The notes beneath the pieces were generated by a model, which did no database searches, had not been told where the DNA came from, and worked only from the letters and a program-made list of their open reading frames with translations. This document shows positions 1 through 13,904 of a DNA stretch of 64,000 bases, piece by piece (position 1 is the stretch's first letter; each line of letters starts with the position of its first letter). The stretch is taken from the NCBI RefSeq assembly GCF_040227235.1, contig NZ_JBELNZ010000003.1:124001-188000 (forward strand), in the 5' to 3' direction. The DNA comes from Parafrigoribacterium_A soli (GTDB lineage: Bacteria; Actinomycetota; Actinomycetes; Actinomycetales; Microbacteriaceae). The position numbers were made by a program, and so were the translations under genes.

Positions 1-2460
<2,460 letters not shown>

Positions 2461-2499
2461 TGTTTTCTTCTCTCCTTGAAACGAAAGTCTGGTCGGGTT

Positions 2500-6000
<3,501 letters not shown>

Positions 6001-6165
6001 GGAAATAACCTCCGGGGGCTCTCGACAAGCCCGGTTACAGTCGGTGATATATGGATGACTCGGCTCGCCAGAACCTCATAGGGATATGCCAGAGGAGTGA
6101 ACCGTCGTGGCACGCGCAGCCGACCGCAATATGAAGGCAAAGATTTCCTGGGAGCGCAAAGAACA

Positions 6166-6194
6166 ACTATAGGTCGCCGAAACGGCGTTGTCTA
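6166..6194 (-). promoter_or_regulatory. Predicted rpoBC promoter
   Basis: On the minus strand, TAGACA (6194-6189), a 17-bp spacer and TATAGT (6171-6166) form a good sigma-A type promoter. Transcription would start near 6159, giving an rpoB leader of about 160 nt. The rest of the 283-bp gap between rpoB and the ureohydrolase gene holds a short dispersed repeat (6259-6278) and no gene. Confidence 0.55.
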
Positions 6195-6258
6195 CTCGAT
6201 TCTTGACCATTTCCGGAAAAGCGAGTATAAACACGGCGTTCGCCCAGTTTCGGGGGCA

Positions 6259-6278
6259 CTTCGACAAGCTCAGCGACC
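6259..6278. repeat. Short dispersed repeat, CTTCGACAAGCTCAG type
   Basis: CTTCGACAAGCTCAGCGACC lies just downstream of the ureohydrolase gene. Close relatives occur at 9648-9670, 24954-24976, 25721-25740 and, as a hairpin, 26960-27028. A dispersed short repeat family is inferred from these five sites. Confidence 0.55.
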
Positions 6279-6283
6279 GACCG

Positions 6284-7309
6284 TCAGTCTGAGCGACCGG
6301 CGGCCCGATTCTTGTAGGCGAGGGCTGCGAGGGTCTCCCAGATGAGGCCGTGCGCGTTGTTGATCGTGACATCCGCGTGGTCGTAGGCGGGGGCAACCTC
6401 CATCACGTCCATCGCCACGACGTTGGTGTCGAGCACGATCTGACGCACGACGCGCAGCAGGTCGATCGGCGCGAAGCCCCCGGGGGCGGGGGTGCCCGTT
6501 GCCGGCGCGAAGGCCGGGTCCAGCACGTCGATGTCGATGGAGAGGTAGATCGCGTCTGTGCCGTCAAGGGCCTCGGCCACGACATCCTTCATCACCTCTT
6601 TGACGCCGCGCTCCCAGATCTCCTGCATCGGATGGTGACGCAGGCCGTGGTCGCGCATCCACTTCTGGTCTTCCTCGCCCGGCCAGTATCCGCGAAGCCC
6701 GACCTGGATGAAGTTGTGGCCGGGGATAGCGCCGGACTCGATCAGGCGCCGCATGGGCGAGCCGTGGCTGGCGAGGTTACCGTCGATCTGGTCGGCCGTG
6801 TCTGCGTGGGCGTCGAAGTGGATCATGCCGACGTTGCCGAAGCCGTGGTGCTCTGCGACGGCCGTCGCTGCGGGCCAGGTAATCGAGTGATCGCCGCCCA
6901 GAACGATCGGGATGATGCCGCGGCTGGCGATCTCCCCCACCCGCTGGTGGATGGCATCCTTCGAGGCCTCCCACATGCCGTGGCTCATGATCGCGTCGCC
7001 GTAGTCGATCACCTCGAGGTGGTCGAACATCTCGATGCCGAGGTCGAGATGGTAGGTGCCAGGGTCGTAGGCATTCGCCCGCATGGCGCGCGGTCCGAAG
7101 CGCGCACCGGGGCGATTCGTGGTGTTGTCGTCCCACGGGGCACCGACGATCGCGACATCCGGTTGCCACGCGTCGAGTTGCTCCGGCTCGGTCAACAGGG
7201 GGCGCATCCCGAAGGTGGCCGGCCCCTGAAAAGAGGATGCGTCGAGTTGCGTGCGCATTCCGGCGGGGAGGCTTCTGACGGGTGCCGGGCGCTGGGCTTC
7301 ATTGCTCAT
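6284..7309 (-). CDS. Agmatinase / ureohydrolase family protein
   Basis: Arginase/agmatinase-family enzyme that hydrolyses a guanidino compound to urea and an amine. The 341 residues carry the binuclear manganese ligands GGDHSITWP, HFDAHADT and SIDIDVLDPAFAPATGTP. The frame stays open far upstream, but the start at 7309 (MSNEAQRP) is favoured because TATGGT lies exactly 6 nt before the ATG, a leaderless arrangement. Agmatinase, guanidinobutyrase or a related substrate cannot be separated from sequence alone. A spermidine synthase-like gene is divergent 84 bp away, which would fit polyamine metabolism. True arginase is less likely because of the N-terminal extension. Confidence 0.88.
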   Translation of the reverse strand: MSNEAQRPAPVRSLPAGMRTQLDASSFQGPATFGMRPLLTEPEQLDAWQPDVAIVGAPWDDNTTNRPGARFGPRAMRANAYDPGTYHLDLGIEMFDHLEVIDYGDAIMSHGMWEASKDAIHQRVGEIASRGIIPIVLGGDHSITWPAATAVAEHHGFGNVGMIHFDAHADTADQIDGNLASHGSPMRRLIESGAIPGHNFIQVGLRGYWPGEEDQKWMRDHGLRHHPMQEIWERGVKEVMKDVVAEALDGTDAIYLSIDIDVLDPAFAPATGTPAPGGFAPIDLLRVVRQIVLDTNVVAMDVMEVAPAYDHADVTINNAHGLIWETLAALAYKNRAAGRSD

Positions 7310-7393
7310 TCTCAGACCATACCCGCGAGCGCCCGGCGTGGGATGTAGCCAGACGACCACTGCGAAGCCACCCCCGGATGGGATGATCAAGGG

Positions 7394-8254
7394 GTGAAGG
7401 AATACCCCTCGGCTCACCTGAAGAACAGCGGATACCGCGCCGTCATCGAGCCCGACCGCTGGGTACCCGGCGCCTTCACGCTCGTGGTCGACGGCACTCC
7501 CCAATCGCACGTGAACCTGGAGGACCCGACCCAGCTCTTCTTCGAGTACGTGCAGCGCATTGGGCACGTGATCGACCAGCTGCCGGATGGTCCGATCACC
7601 GCCGTGCATCTGGGAGCCGGTGCGCTCACCCTCCCCCGCTACATCGAGGCGACGCGGCCGGGCTCCCGACAGCAGGTGATCGAGCTCGAGACGGAGCTCG
7701 TGGACCTCGTGCGGGCCGAGTTGCCGTGGTCGAAGCAGGCGTCCATCAGGGTGCGGCACGGGGATGCCCGCGAGGTGCTCGGCAAGCTGCCCGGCGGCCT
7801 GCGCGGCACAGTTGACCTCGTCGTCGTCGACGTGTTCAGCGGAGCCAGAACACCCGCGCATGTCACGAGCATCGAGTTCTATCGAGAGGCGGTCGCGCTG
7901 CTCCAGCCCGACGGCGTCATCGTCGCGAACGTCGCGGATGGGCCGGGCCTCGCCTTCGCGCGCGGCCAGGCCGCGACGCTCCTCGCCGCGACCGGTCACG
8001 CCGCGGCGCTCGCCGAGACTCAGATTCTCAAGGGGCGTCGCTTCGGCAACATCGTGCTCGTCGGCTCGGCCACCGAGTTGCCGCTCGAGTGGCTGCCGCG
8101 CCTGCTCGCGGGAGGGCCGCATCCGTCGAAGCTCGTTGCGGGCGACGAACTGCGCGACTTCGTGGCGGGGGCGTCCGTCGTGACCGACGCCACGGCCATC
8201 CAGTCGCCGCCACCGTCGAAGAATGTGTTTCAGGTGGGGACGCGGCACGACTGA
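7394..8254 (+). CDS. Spermidine synthase-like protein
   Basis: A 286-residue protein with a Rossmann-type nucleotide-binding motif (HLGAGALTLPRYI, then QQVIELE) and a second acidic motif DLVVVDVFSG, as in the spermidine synthase / class I methyltransferase fold. The start is GTG at 7394. The actinobacterial members of this family often lack a proven aminopropyltransferase role, and the usual DxDDP-type active-site segment appears as VVDVFSG, so the substrate is uncertain. It is divergent from the ureohydrolase gene. No partner gene follows; a long inverted repeat lies downstream. Confidence 0.7.
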   Translation: MKEYPSAHLKNSGYRAVIEPDRWVPGAFTLVVDGTPQSHVNLEDPTQLFFEYVQRIGHVIDQLPDGPITAVHLGAGALTLPRYIEATRPGSRQQVIELETELVDLVRAELPWSKQASIRVRHGDAREVLGKLPGGLRGTVDLVVVDVFSGARTPAHVTSIEFYREAVALLQPDGVIVANVADGPGLAFARGQAATLLAATGHAAALAETQILKGRRFGNIVLVGSATELPLEWLPRLLAGGPHPSKLVAGDELRDFVAGASVVTDATAIQSPPPSKNVFQVGTRHD

Positions 8255-8305
8255 TGTTTGTCGTGGTGTCGTCGTGGATCGCACCGCAGGCTCCGTAGGG
8301 GTGGC

Positions 8306-8381
8306 GTCGTTGGAGAGCGCGCCGAAGGCTCCGCCCATAGAGGCCCACCACGCCCCCGCCTTCGGCGCGCTCTCCAACGAC
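8306..8381. repeat. Perfect 24-bp inverted repeat (hairpin)
   Basis: GTCGTTGGAGAGCGCGCCGA... at 8306-8329 is the exact reverse complement of 8358-8381, with a 28-nt loop. It lies between the spermidine synthase-like gene and the sugar dehydrogenase gene. No T-tract follows, so it may be a transcription-ending hairpin or a mobile palindromic repeat. A partial match (GCGCCGAAGGCTCCGC) occurs near 11326, between the SprT and argG genes. Confidence 0.8.
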
Positions 8382-8465
8382 AGACTGGTCTCGCAATAAG
8401 AGTGGGCTGAAGCTGGCGAGCTACGGCGCGGTCGGCAATGCTAGATACGAGGCGGGAGGCGAGAC

Positions 8466-9644
8466 GTGCGAACAGGGACTAGGCGAATCGCGACGTTGGC
8501 GCTCTGCAGTGCGCTCGCGCTCAGCGGATGCACGGGCACTGCCGCGCCGACGGTGACCGCGCGACCGTCCGCGTCCGCGTCGACCACGCCCAGGCCCACG
8601 GCGAGTGCGGGACCGGTGCAACCCGTTGGAACGCCGACCGTGCTCGCGCAGGGGCTGGCCGCTCCGTGGTCAGTCGTGCGGTTGAAGAGCGGATCCTCCC
8701 TGATCAGCGAGCGCGACAGCGGCACGATTCGCGAGCTAAAGCAGGGTGGTGCGCTGCGCGAGGTCGGCACGGTACCCGGGGTGGTGCACAGCGGAGAGGG
8801 CGGGCTGCTGGGCATCGAGGTGCTCGGGGCGGCTCGGCTCAAGGGCAACGCGAAGGAAGCGGCCTCGTCGACCGGCAAGAGCTGGTTGTACGCGTACCTG
8901 ACCACCGCATCCGACAATCGCATCGTGCGGATGCCGCTGCTCGGAGCGGCCGGCGGCTACTCGCTCGGCGCGCAGGAGAGCGTGCTCACCGGGCTCAAGC
9001 GGGCGAGCAACCACGACGGCGGGCGCATCAAGTTTGGGCCGGACGGCATGCTCTACGCCACGGTGGGCGACGCCACGACCACCGCGAACGCACAGAATCC
9101 TGCCTCGCTGAACGGCAAGATCCTTCGGATGACGCCCACCGGCGCCGTGCCGAAGGACAACCCGACGCCCGGCTCGCTCGTCTACTCGATGGGGCACCGC
9201 AATCCGCAGGGCCTCGCCTGGGACGCCGAGGACCAGCTCTGGGCGGCCGAGTTCGGCCAGAACACCTGGGACGAGTTGAACCGCATCGAACCGGGCGGCA
9301 ACTACGGCTGGCCCACCGTGGAGGGCATCGGCAAGAAGGACGGCTTCATCGACCCGGTGCAGCAGTGGAAGACCTCGGAGGCGAGCCCGAGCGGCCTAGC
9401 CTACGTAGACGGCACGTTGTTCATGGCGGCGCTCGGCGGCAGGCGACTGTGGGTGATCTACCCGGGGCAGCGGTTCGATGCGGTCGACTACTTCGCAAAC
9501 GAGTACGGACGCATCCGCGATGTCATCCCCGGCCCGGGCGACACGATCTGGATGCTGACGAACAACACGGATGGCCGGGGTCGCCCGCAGGCCGGCGACG
9601 ACAAACTGCTGCAGGTGCAGTTGGCACCGCTGCGGGAGGGTTAG
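8466..9644 (+). CDS. PQQ-dependent sugar dehydrogenase family lipoprotein
   Basis: A 392-residue exported protein. The N-terminus is a lipoprotein signal ending in ALSGC (Cys22), followed by a Ser/Thr/Ala/Pro-rich spacer to about residue 55. The rest is a six-bladed propeller of the glucose/sorbosone dehydrogenase family, with LKRASNHDGGRIKFGPDG, MLYATVGD and YSMGHRNPQGLAW. Members oxidise sugars in soluble, PQQ-dependent fashion on the outer face of the membrane; PQQ binding itself is not proven here. The start is GTG with GGGAGG 8 nt upstream and a TAGATA -10 element before that. Confidence 0.88.
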   Translation: MRTGTRRIATLALCSALALSGCTGTAAPTVTARPSASASTTPRPTASAGPVQPVGTPTVLAQGLAAPWSVVRLKSGSSLISERDSGTIRELKQGGALREVGTVPGVVHSGEGGLLGIEVLGAARLKGNAKEAASSTGKSWLYAYLTTASDNRIVRMPLLGAAGGYSLGAQESVLTGLKRASNHDGGRIKFGPDGMLYATVGDATTTANAQNPASLNGKILRMTPTGAVPKDNPTPGSLVYSMGHRNPQGLAWDAEDQLWAAEFGQNTWDELNRIEPGGNYGWPTVEGIGKKDGFIDPVQQWKTSEASPSGLAYVDGTLFMAALGGRRLWVIYPGQRFDAVDYFANEYGRIRDVIPGPGDTIWMLTNNTDGRGRPQAGDDKLLQVQLAPLREG

Positions 9645-9647
9645 CTA

Positions 9648-9670
9648 CCCTTCGACAGGCTCAGGGAACG
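9648..9670. repeat. Short dispersed repeat, TTCGACAGGCTCAGG type
   Basis: CCCTTCGACAGGCTCAGGGA begins four bases after the sugar dehydrogenase stop codon and is a relative of the repeat at 6259. It lies between two convergent genes. Confidence 0.55.
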
Positions 9671-9678
9671 ACGGTGGA

Positions 9679-10029
9679 CTACTGGCGGTCGGCCAGCGGA
9701 GCGTAGCTGGAGACGAGCTCCGTGTCTGTGCCGGTCGGTCCGAGCTTCGCGGCTCCGCCGGGCGAACCCAGCGCCACAGTCGCCCCGGGGAGTGGCTTGG
9801 CGAAGAAGGTGTCGTTGTCCTGAACGAAAGGCGTCCACTCTTCGGGCACATCATCCTCGTAGAAGATCGCCTGCACCGGGCACACGGGTTCGCAGGCGCC
9901 GCAGTCGATGCACTCGTCCGGGTTGATGTAGAGCGAGCGGCCGCCCTCGTAGATGCAGTCGACCGGACACTCATCGACACACGCCCGGTCCATGACATCG
10001 ATGCACGGTTCTGCAATGACGTAGGTCAC
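9679..10029 (-). CDS. fdxA: 7Fe ferredoxin (3Fe-4S plus 4Fe-4S)
   Basis: A small electron carrier of 116 residues. The cysteine pattern near the N-terminus (CIDVMDRACVDECP, then CIDCGACEPVCP) is that of actinobacterial FdxA with one 3Fe-4S and one 4Fe-4S cluster. The C-terminal ~40 residues are a family-typical extension. The start is GTG at 10029 with GGAAGAGG upstream. It lies 61 bp downstream of a regulator gene in the same orientation that carries cluster-type cysteines, so the two may be functionally linked. An AT-rich dyad sits in the gap. Confidence 0.95.
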   Translation of the reverse strand: MTYVIAEPCIDVMDRACVDECPVDCIYEGGRSLYINPDECIDCGACEPVCPVQAIFYEDDVPEEWTPFVQDNDTFFAKPLPGATVALGSPGGAAKLGPTGTDTELVSSYAPLADRQ

Positions 10030-10068
10030 TCTGGCCCTCTTCCTGCCCCGCCGACACGACTCGCGGCT

Positions 10069-10094
10069 ATTAAAAGCAGATTACTCCTTTTTAT
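10069..10094. promoter_or_regulatory. AT-rich dyad upstream of fdxA
   Basis: ATTAAAAG and CTTTTTAT form an imperfect dyad in otherwise GC-rich DNA, overlapping the regulator's stop codon. A similar dyad lies at 10773-10800 before the regulator itself. A shared operator is inferred. Confidence 0.35.
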
Positions 10095-10771
10095 GCATCG
10101 TTCGTCGCGTGCCCGAGGTGCAGGGGAACGAGGCACAGCTCCGGCTCGACGAACGGCAGCAGCCCCGCCTGGTCACCCTCGCGACCGAAGGTGCTGATCG
10201 TGCGCTGGATCAGTCCGCGGTGCACCGAGCACACGACCTCCGGATGCGCGGCCGCAGTATCGCGGAACGGGCACGCCAGCAGATCGATCATCCGGTCGTC
10301 GCCCGCGCCGCGCAGCGCAGGATCGAAGCCGAGTCGCTCGAGAACCGTCACCAGCGGAGCGACGACGTCGCCATCCGGTCCTGCCTCGAGATCTGCGGTG
10401 TTCGCGTCGGCCCAGCGCTCGCCCGCCGCGACCGCGCGAGCCCTGCCGCCATCCGGATCACTGGAGAGCGCGTCGGCGAGTACCTCGGCGAGTTGCCTGT
10501 GGCCCTCATCGCTGCGGGCGACCGGCGTGAGGCTGAACAGCACGCGGGGGCGACCGCGCTGGCCGCCGCGCGAGGGCTCCCGATGGATGAGTTCGGCGCG
10601 CTCGAGCTGTTCGAGATGGAAGCGCACGGTCGTGATGTGCAGGGAGATGCCCGCGGAAATGGCCGCGGCATCCATGGGCTCCTGCGCCGCGGAGAGCAGG
10701 TCGAGAACGGCTCGCCGGCTCTGAGAGGCGAGCGCGGCGTGACGCTGTTCGACACCTCTGTCTTCGACCAT
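10091..10771 (-). CDS. HTH transcriptional regulator with C-terminal cysteines (SufR-like)
   Basis: A 226-residue winged-helix regulator. The N-terminal ~80 residues form the HTH (AAISAGISLHITTVRFHLEQL) of the ArsR/DeoR-like group. The C-terminal part carries LLACPFRDTAAAHPEVVCSV and a third cysteine in VEPELCLVPL. This CPF-x-C-x-H pattern matches the family that includes the Fe-S sensing repressor SufR. Cluster binding is inferred. The start is ATG at 10771 with TAGTTT 6 nt before it (leaderless). That -10 element is inside an AT-rich dyad, suggesting autoregulation. The next gene is fdxA. Confidence 0.8.
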   Translation of the reverse strand: MVEDRGVEQRHAALASQSRRAVLDLLSAAQEPMDAAAISAGISLHITTVRFHLEQLERAELIHREPSRGGQRGRPRVLFSLTPVARSDEGHRQLAEVLADALSSDPDGGRARAVAAGERWADANTADLEAGPDGDVVAPLVTVLERLGFDPALRGAGDDRMIDLLACPFRDTAAAHPEVVCSVHRGLIQRTISTFGREGDQAGLLPFVEPELCLVPLHLGHATNDA

Positions 10772-10772
10772 C

Positions 10773-10800
10773 CTTTTAAACTACCGCCATACGCTTAAAG
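10773..10800. promoter_or_regulatory. AT-rich dyad over the regulator promoter
   Basis: CTTTTAAAC and GCTTAAAG flank 11 nt and include the -10 element (TAGTTT on the minus strand) of the HTH gene. It resembles the dyad before fdxA. A probable operator for autoregulation, from sequence only. Confidence 0.4.
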
Positions 10801-10845
10801 ATGCGCCAACTTCGTGACGTCGGATGCCGGGGTTAGGGTCGTGGC

Positions 10846-11301
10846 GTGGCAGACCTGAATCGAGTGCGCACCTGGGCGAACGCGCTCATCGCGCTGCACC
10901 TCGAGCCGACATGGTCGTTCGGCTTCGACAATGCCAAGACTCGCGCGGGCCTCTGCAACTACACCGACCGCCGCATCAGCGTCTCGCGCTACCTCGCCGG
11001 CCGGTACGAGGATGACGAGATCCACCAGGTGCTGCTGCACGAGGTTGCCCACGCAATGGCCGGGTCGCGCGCGGGGCACGGACCTAAGTGGAAGACGGTT
11101 GCCGCGGACCTCGGCTACGAGGGCAAGCGGCTGCACGACGGCGCGATCGCGAACGAGCTCGCGCCCTGGGTCGGCACGTGTCCCGCCGGCCACCTGCACT
11201 ACCGGTATCGCAAGCCGACCCGGGCGCTCGCCTGCGGAAAGTGCTCGAAGCGGTTTGATCCCGCGCACGCGATCACGTGGCAGCAGCGCCGGGTGCGGTA
11301 A
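10846..11301 (+). CDS. SprT-like zinc metallopeptidase domain protein
   Basis: A 151-residue cytoplasmic protein with the gluzincin motif HEVAHAMAG followed by a third His (AGHGPKWK), and a C-terminal zinc ribbon (GTCPAGH...ACGKCSKRF). This is the SprT-like fold; eukaryotic relatives (Spartan) cut DNA-protein crosslinks, while the bacterial role is largely unknown. The start is GTG at 10846, with TAGGGT exactly 6 nt before it, so the mRNA is probably leaderless. It is convergent with argG. Confidence 0.88.
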   Translation: MADLNRVRTWANALIALHLEPTWSFGFDNAKTRAGLCNYTDRRISVSRYLAGRYEDDEIHQVLLHEVAHAMAGSRAGHGPKWKTVAADLGYEGKRLHDGAIANELAPWVGTCPAGHLHYRYRKPTRALACGKCSKRFDPAHAITWQQRRVR

Positions 11302-11351
11302 TCGTGATGCGCAGTCGGAAGACGCGCCGAAGGCTCCGCGACCGAACCGGG

Positions 11352-12794
11352 TCAGTCGGTACCGGCGTCGAACGCCGCGCCCTCCGAGGCAACGTCGGTT
11401 GCGCGCTCGAGCGCGTCGGCCTCCGCATCCGTCGGTTCTGTGCGGTCCATAATGTTGTCGGCGTGACCGGACTCGAGGCGGCCGACGAGTTCTGCCGTCG
11501 CACCGCCGATGAGACCGGATGCCGCGTACTGCTCCAGGCGTGAGCGCGAGTCCGCAATGTCGAGGTTGCGCATCGTGAGCTGCCCGATGCGGTCGCCCGG
11601 GCCGAACGCGGCGTCGCCGACCCGCTCCATCGAGAGCTTGTCGGGGTGGTAGCTGAGGGCGCTGCCCGTGGTGTCGAGGATCGTGTAATCGTCTCCGCGG
11701 CGCAGGCGCAGGGTGACCTCGCCGGTCACGGCCGAGCCGACCCAGCGCTGCAACGACTCCCGCAGCATGAGCGACTGCGGGTCGAGCCAGCGCCCCTCAT
11801 ACATGAGGCGCCCGAGCTTGCGGCCCTCGTTGTGGTAACTGGCCACGGTGTCTTCGTTGTGGATCGCATTGAGCAGTCGCTCGTAGGCAATGTGCAGCAA
11901 CGCCATGCCAGGCGCCTCATAGATTCCGCGGCTCTTGGCCTCGATGATGCGGTTCTCGATCTGGTCCGAGGTGCCGAGGCCGTGACGACCACCGACCGCG
12001 TTGGCCTCGAGGACGAGGGCAACCGCATCCGTGAACTCGACGCCGTTGATGGCGACGGGGCGCCCGGCCTCGAAGCGGACGGAGACGACCTCTGGCTCGA
12101 TCTCGACGTCGTCGCGCCAGGCGGCGACGCCCATGATCGGGTCGACGATGTCCAGCCCGGTGCTGAGTTCTTCGAGGCGCTTGGCCTCGTGGGTGGCGCC
12201 CCAGATGTTCGCGTCGGTGCTGTAGGCCTTCTCGGCGGAGTCGCGGTAGGGGAAGCCGCGGGCGACGAGCCACTCGCTCATCTCGGTGCGGCCGCCGAGC
12301 TCTCCCACGAAGTCGGCGTCGAGCCACGGCTTGTAGATGCGCAACCGCGGGTTGGCCATGAGTCCGTAGCGGTAGAAGCGCTCGATGTCGTTGCCCTTAT
12401 AGGTGGAGCCGTCGCCCCAGATGTCGACATCGTCCTCCTTCATGGCTCGCACCAGCAGCGTGCCCGTGACGGCGCGGCCGAGCGGCGTGGTGTTGAAGTA
12501 CGTCTTGCCACCGGTGCGGATGTGGAACGCGCCGCACTGCAGGGCAACCAGGCCTTCTTCTACGAGCGCGCTGCGGGCATCCACGATGCGGGCGATCTCG
12601 GCGCCGTAAGCCTTGGCGCGGTCGGGCACTGCGTCGATGTCCGGCTCGTCATACTGACCGATGTCTGCCGTGTAGCTGCACGGGATGGCGCCCTTTTCGC
12701 GCATCCAGGCAACCGCGCAGGAGGTGTCGAGACCCCCGGAGAACGCGATACCGACTCGCTCGCCGACGGGAAGCTTGCTCAAGACCTTGGACAT
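11352..12794 (-). CDS. argG: Argininosuccinate synthase
   Basis: Joins citrulline and aspartate in arginine synthesis, using ATP. At 480 residues it is the longer E. coli-type form (MSKVLSKLPVGERVGIAFSG), not the ~400-residue form of many bacteria. The PP-loop is FSGGLDTS near residue 20. An in-frame ATG lies 6 nt upstream at 12800, but the -10 box TAGGGT is only 1 nt from it and 7 nt from the ATG at 12794, so the latter is preferred and the transcript is probably leaderless. No other arginine genes lie nearby. The last ~40 residues are acidic and weakly conserved. Confidence 0.97.
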   Translation of the reverse strand: MSKVLSKLPVGERVGIAFSGGLDTSCAVAWMREKGAIPCSYTADIGQYDEPDIDAVPDRAKAYGAEIARIVDARSALVEEGLVALQCGAFHIRTGGKTYFNTTPLGRAVTGTLLVRAMKEDDVDIWGDGSTYKGNDIERFYRYGLMANPRLRIYKPWLDADFVGELGGRTEMSEWLVARGFPYRDSAEKAYSTDANIWGATHEAKRLEELSTGLDIVDPIMGVAAWRDDVEIEPEVVSVRFEAGRPVAINGVEFTDAVALVLEANAVGGRHGLGTSDQIENRIIEAKSRGIYEAPGMALLHIAYERLLNAIHNEDTVASYHNEGRKLGRLMYEGRWLDPQSLMLRESLQRWVGSAVTGEVTLRLRRGDDYTILDTTGSALSYHPDKLSMERVGDAAFGPGDRIGQLTMRNLDIADSRSRLEQYAASGLIGGATAELVGRLESGHADNIMDRTEPTDAEADALERATDVASEGAAFDAGTD

Positions 12795-12850
12795 ACCCAT
12801 AACCCTAGGACAAGCGGACCCGCCTCGATTCGCGCCGGCGGAGTCCGCGC

Positions 12851-13267
12851 TCAGAGGTGATTGACCGCGTCGGCGAGGTCGGCGATCACGGACTTCCAGT
12901 GGCCCAGCATCATGCGCCGCTCATCTCGATCGGCAAGCTTCTCGTGGTGGATGCCGATGGTCGTGCCGGTCGCAACCTCCTTGACCGTGAGCTGCAGCGT
13001 GGTCTCGTGCGGCCAGTCGTTCGGATGCCAGCCGAGCCTGATCTTGGACCCCTCGGTGTAGCTGCGCACCGTGCCGACCACGCCATCCGCGGTCTCGTAG
13101 GCCGCGCCCTTCTCGCGCGGGAGCGTCGTCTCGCCCAGCCAGAGCGGAACCCCCTCCCCGAGCAGGAACTCCCACACGACCGGCAACGGAGCGGGAACGG
13201 TCTGCCGCACGCCGACCTCCCAGCCCGCGTCCCTGGTGTGGCCCGTACTCATTGCTGCGCTCGGCAT
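12851..13267 (-). CDS. SRPBCC (START/AHSA1-like) domain protein
   Basis: A 138-residue protein with the helix-grip fold of the SRPBCC superfamily: an N-terminal strand (GWEVGVRQTVPAPLPVVWEFL), a central sheet with WHPNDWPHETTLQLTVKE, and the C-terminal helix HWKSVIADLADAV. Such proteins bind hydrophobic ligands or act as Hsp90-activator-like domains; the ligand is unknown. Two ATGs are possible (13267, 13252). The first is chosen because TATAGT lies 7 nt before it inside a palindromic promoter shared with the divergent CGNR gene. Confidence 0.82.
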   Translation of the reverse strand: MPSAAMSTGHTRDAGWEVGVRQTVPAPLPVVWEFLLGEGVPLWLGETTLPREKGAAYETADGVVGTVRSYTEGSKIRLGWHPNDWPHETTLQLTVKEVATGTTIGIHHEKLADRDERRMMLGHWKSVIADLADAVNHL

Positions 13268-13291
13268 GTAACTCACTATATTGGTTACATG
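13265..13291. promoter_or_regulatory. Palindromic bidirectional leaderless promoter
   Basis: CATGTAAC, 11 bp, GTTACATG: perfect 8-bp arms. Each arm contains the ATG of one divergent gene. The plus strand has TATATT 6 nt before ATG 13289, and the minus strand has TATAGT 7 nt before ATG 13267. The two -10 boxes overlap, so the genes must compete for polymerase, and one dimeric repressor could cover both starts. Confidence 0.7.
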
Positions 13292-13894
13292 CGCCAGACC
13301 TCCACGGAAATCGCCCCGACGGGGCAGTGGTTCACGACCGGCGAGGGCCACCGATGGTGGTTCGATTCCGGATCGCTCGCGCTCGACTTCGCCTACACCG
13401 GGGCGATGGGAGACAACCCGGCCTGGGAGCGGCTGCACACACCGGATGACCTCGCGAGCTGGCTCAGCGAGCGGTTCACCGGAATCGACGGCACCGTCAC
13501 CGACCGCGATCTCGTCGATGCGCAGGCCTTGCGCGGTGCAATCGCTCGTCTCGCGACCGCAACCAGCCGTCTCGAGCAACCAGGCCGCGACGACGTCGAC
13601 GTGATCAACCTGTTCGCGGCGACCCCGGACATCCCGCCCGCCCTGCCCGGCGGCAGTCGCCAGGCCGGACGCACCCGCGCCCGCGCGAGCCAGGCGCTCT
13701 CGGCGATGGCGCGCGAGGCGGTCGCACTCTTCGGCACGGCGTCGGCCATCCGCATCCGTCAGTGTGCAGCGGATGACTGCGGTCTGGTCTTCTACGACGA
13801 GTCGCGCAGCAACAACCGCCGCTGGTGCTCCATGCAGCGCTGCGGCAACCGCGCGAAGGTGCGGGCGCACCGGGCGCGCGGCACGGGAGCCTGA
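13289..13894 (+). CDS. CGNR zinc-finger / ABATE domain protein
   Basis: A 201-residue protein. The N-terminal ABATE-type segment (WWFDSGSLALDFAYTGAMGD) is followed by a helical region and a C-terminal zinc finger CAADDCGLVFYD...RRWCSMQRCGNR, which names the family. Members are thought to be nucleic-acid-binding regulators, often of stress genes. The start is ATG at 13289 in the shared palindromic promoter, leaderless. It may regulate the divergent SRPBCC gene; this is inference from the layout. Confidence 0.88.
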   Translation: MRQTSTEIAPTGQWFTTGEGHRWWFDSGSLALDFAYTGAMGDNPAWERLHTPDDLASWLSERFTGIDGTVTDRDLVDAQALRGAIARLATATSRLEQPGRDDVDVINLFAATPDIPPALPGGSRQAGRTRARASQALSAMAREAVALFGTASAIRIRQCAADDCGLVFYDESRSNNRRWCSMQRCGNRAKVRAHRARGTGA

Positions 13895-13904
13895 GCCAAA
13901 CACC

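Noticed and set aside
7310..8377. N-terminal extension of the ureohydrolase to 697 codons
   Set aside because: The extension runs antisense through the spermidine synthase-like gene and lacks family similarity; the leaderless signal fixes the start at 7309.
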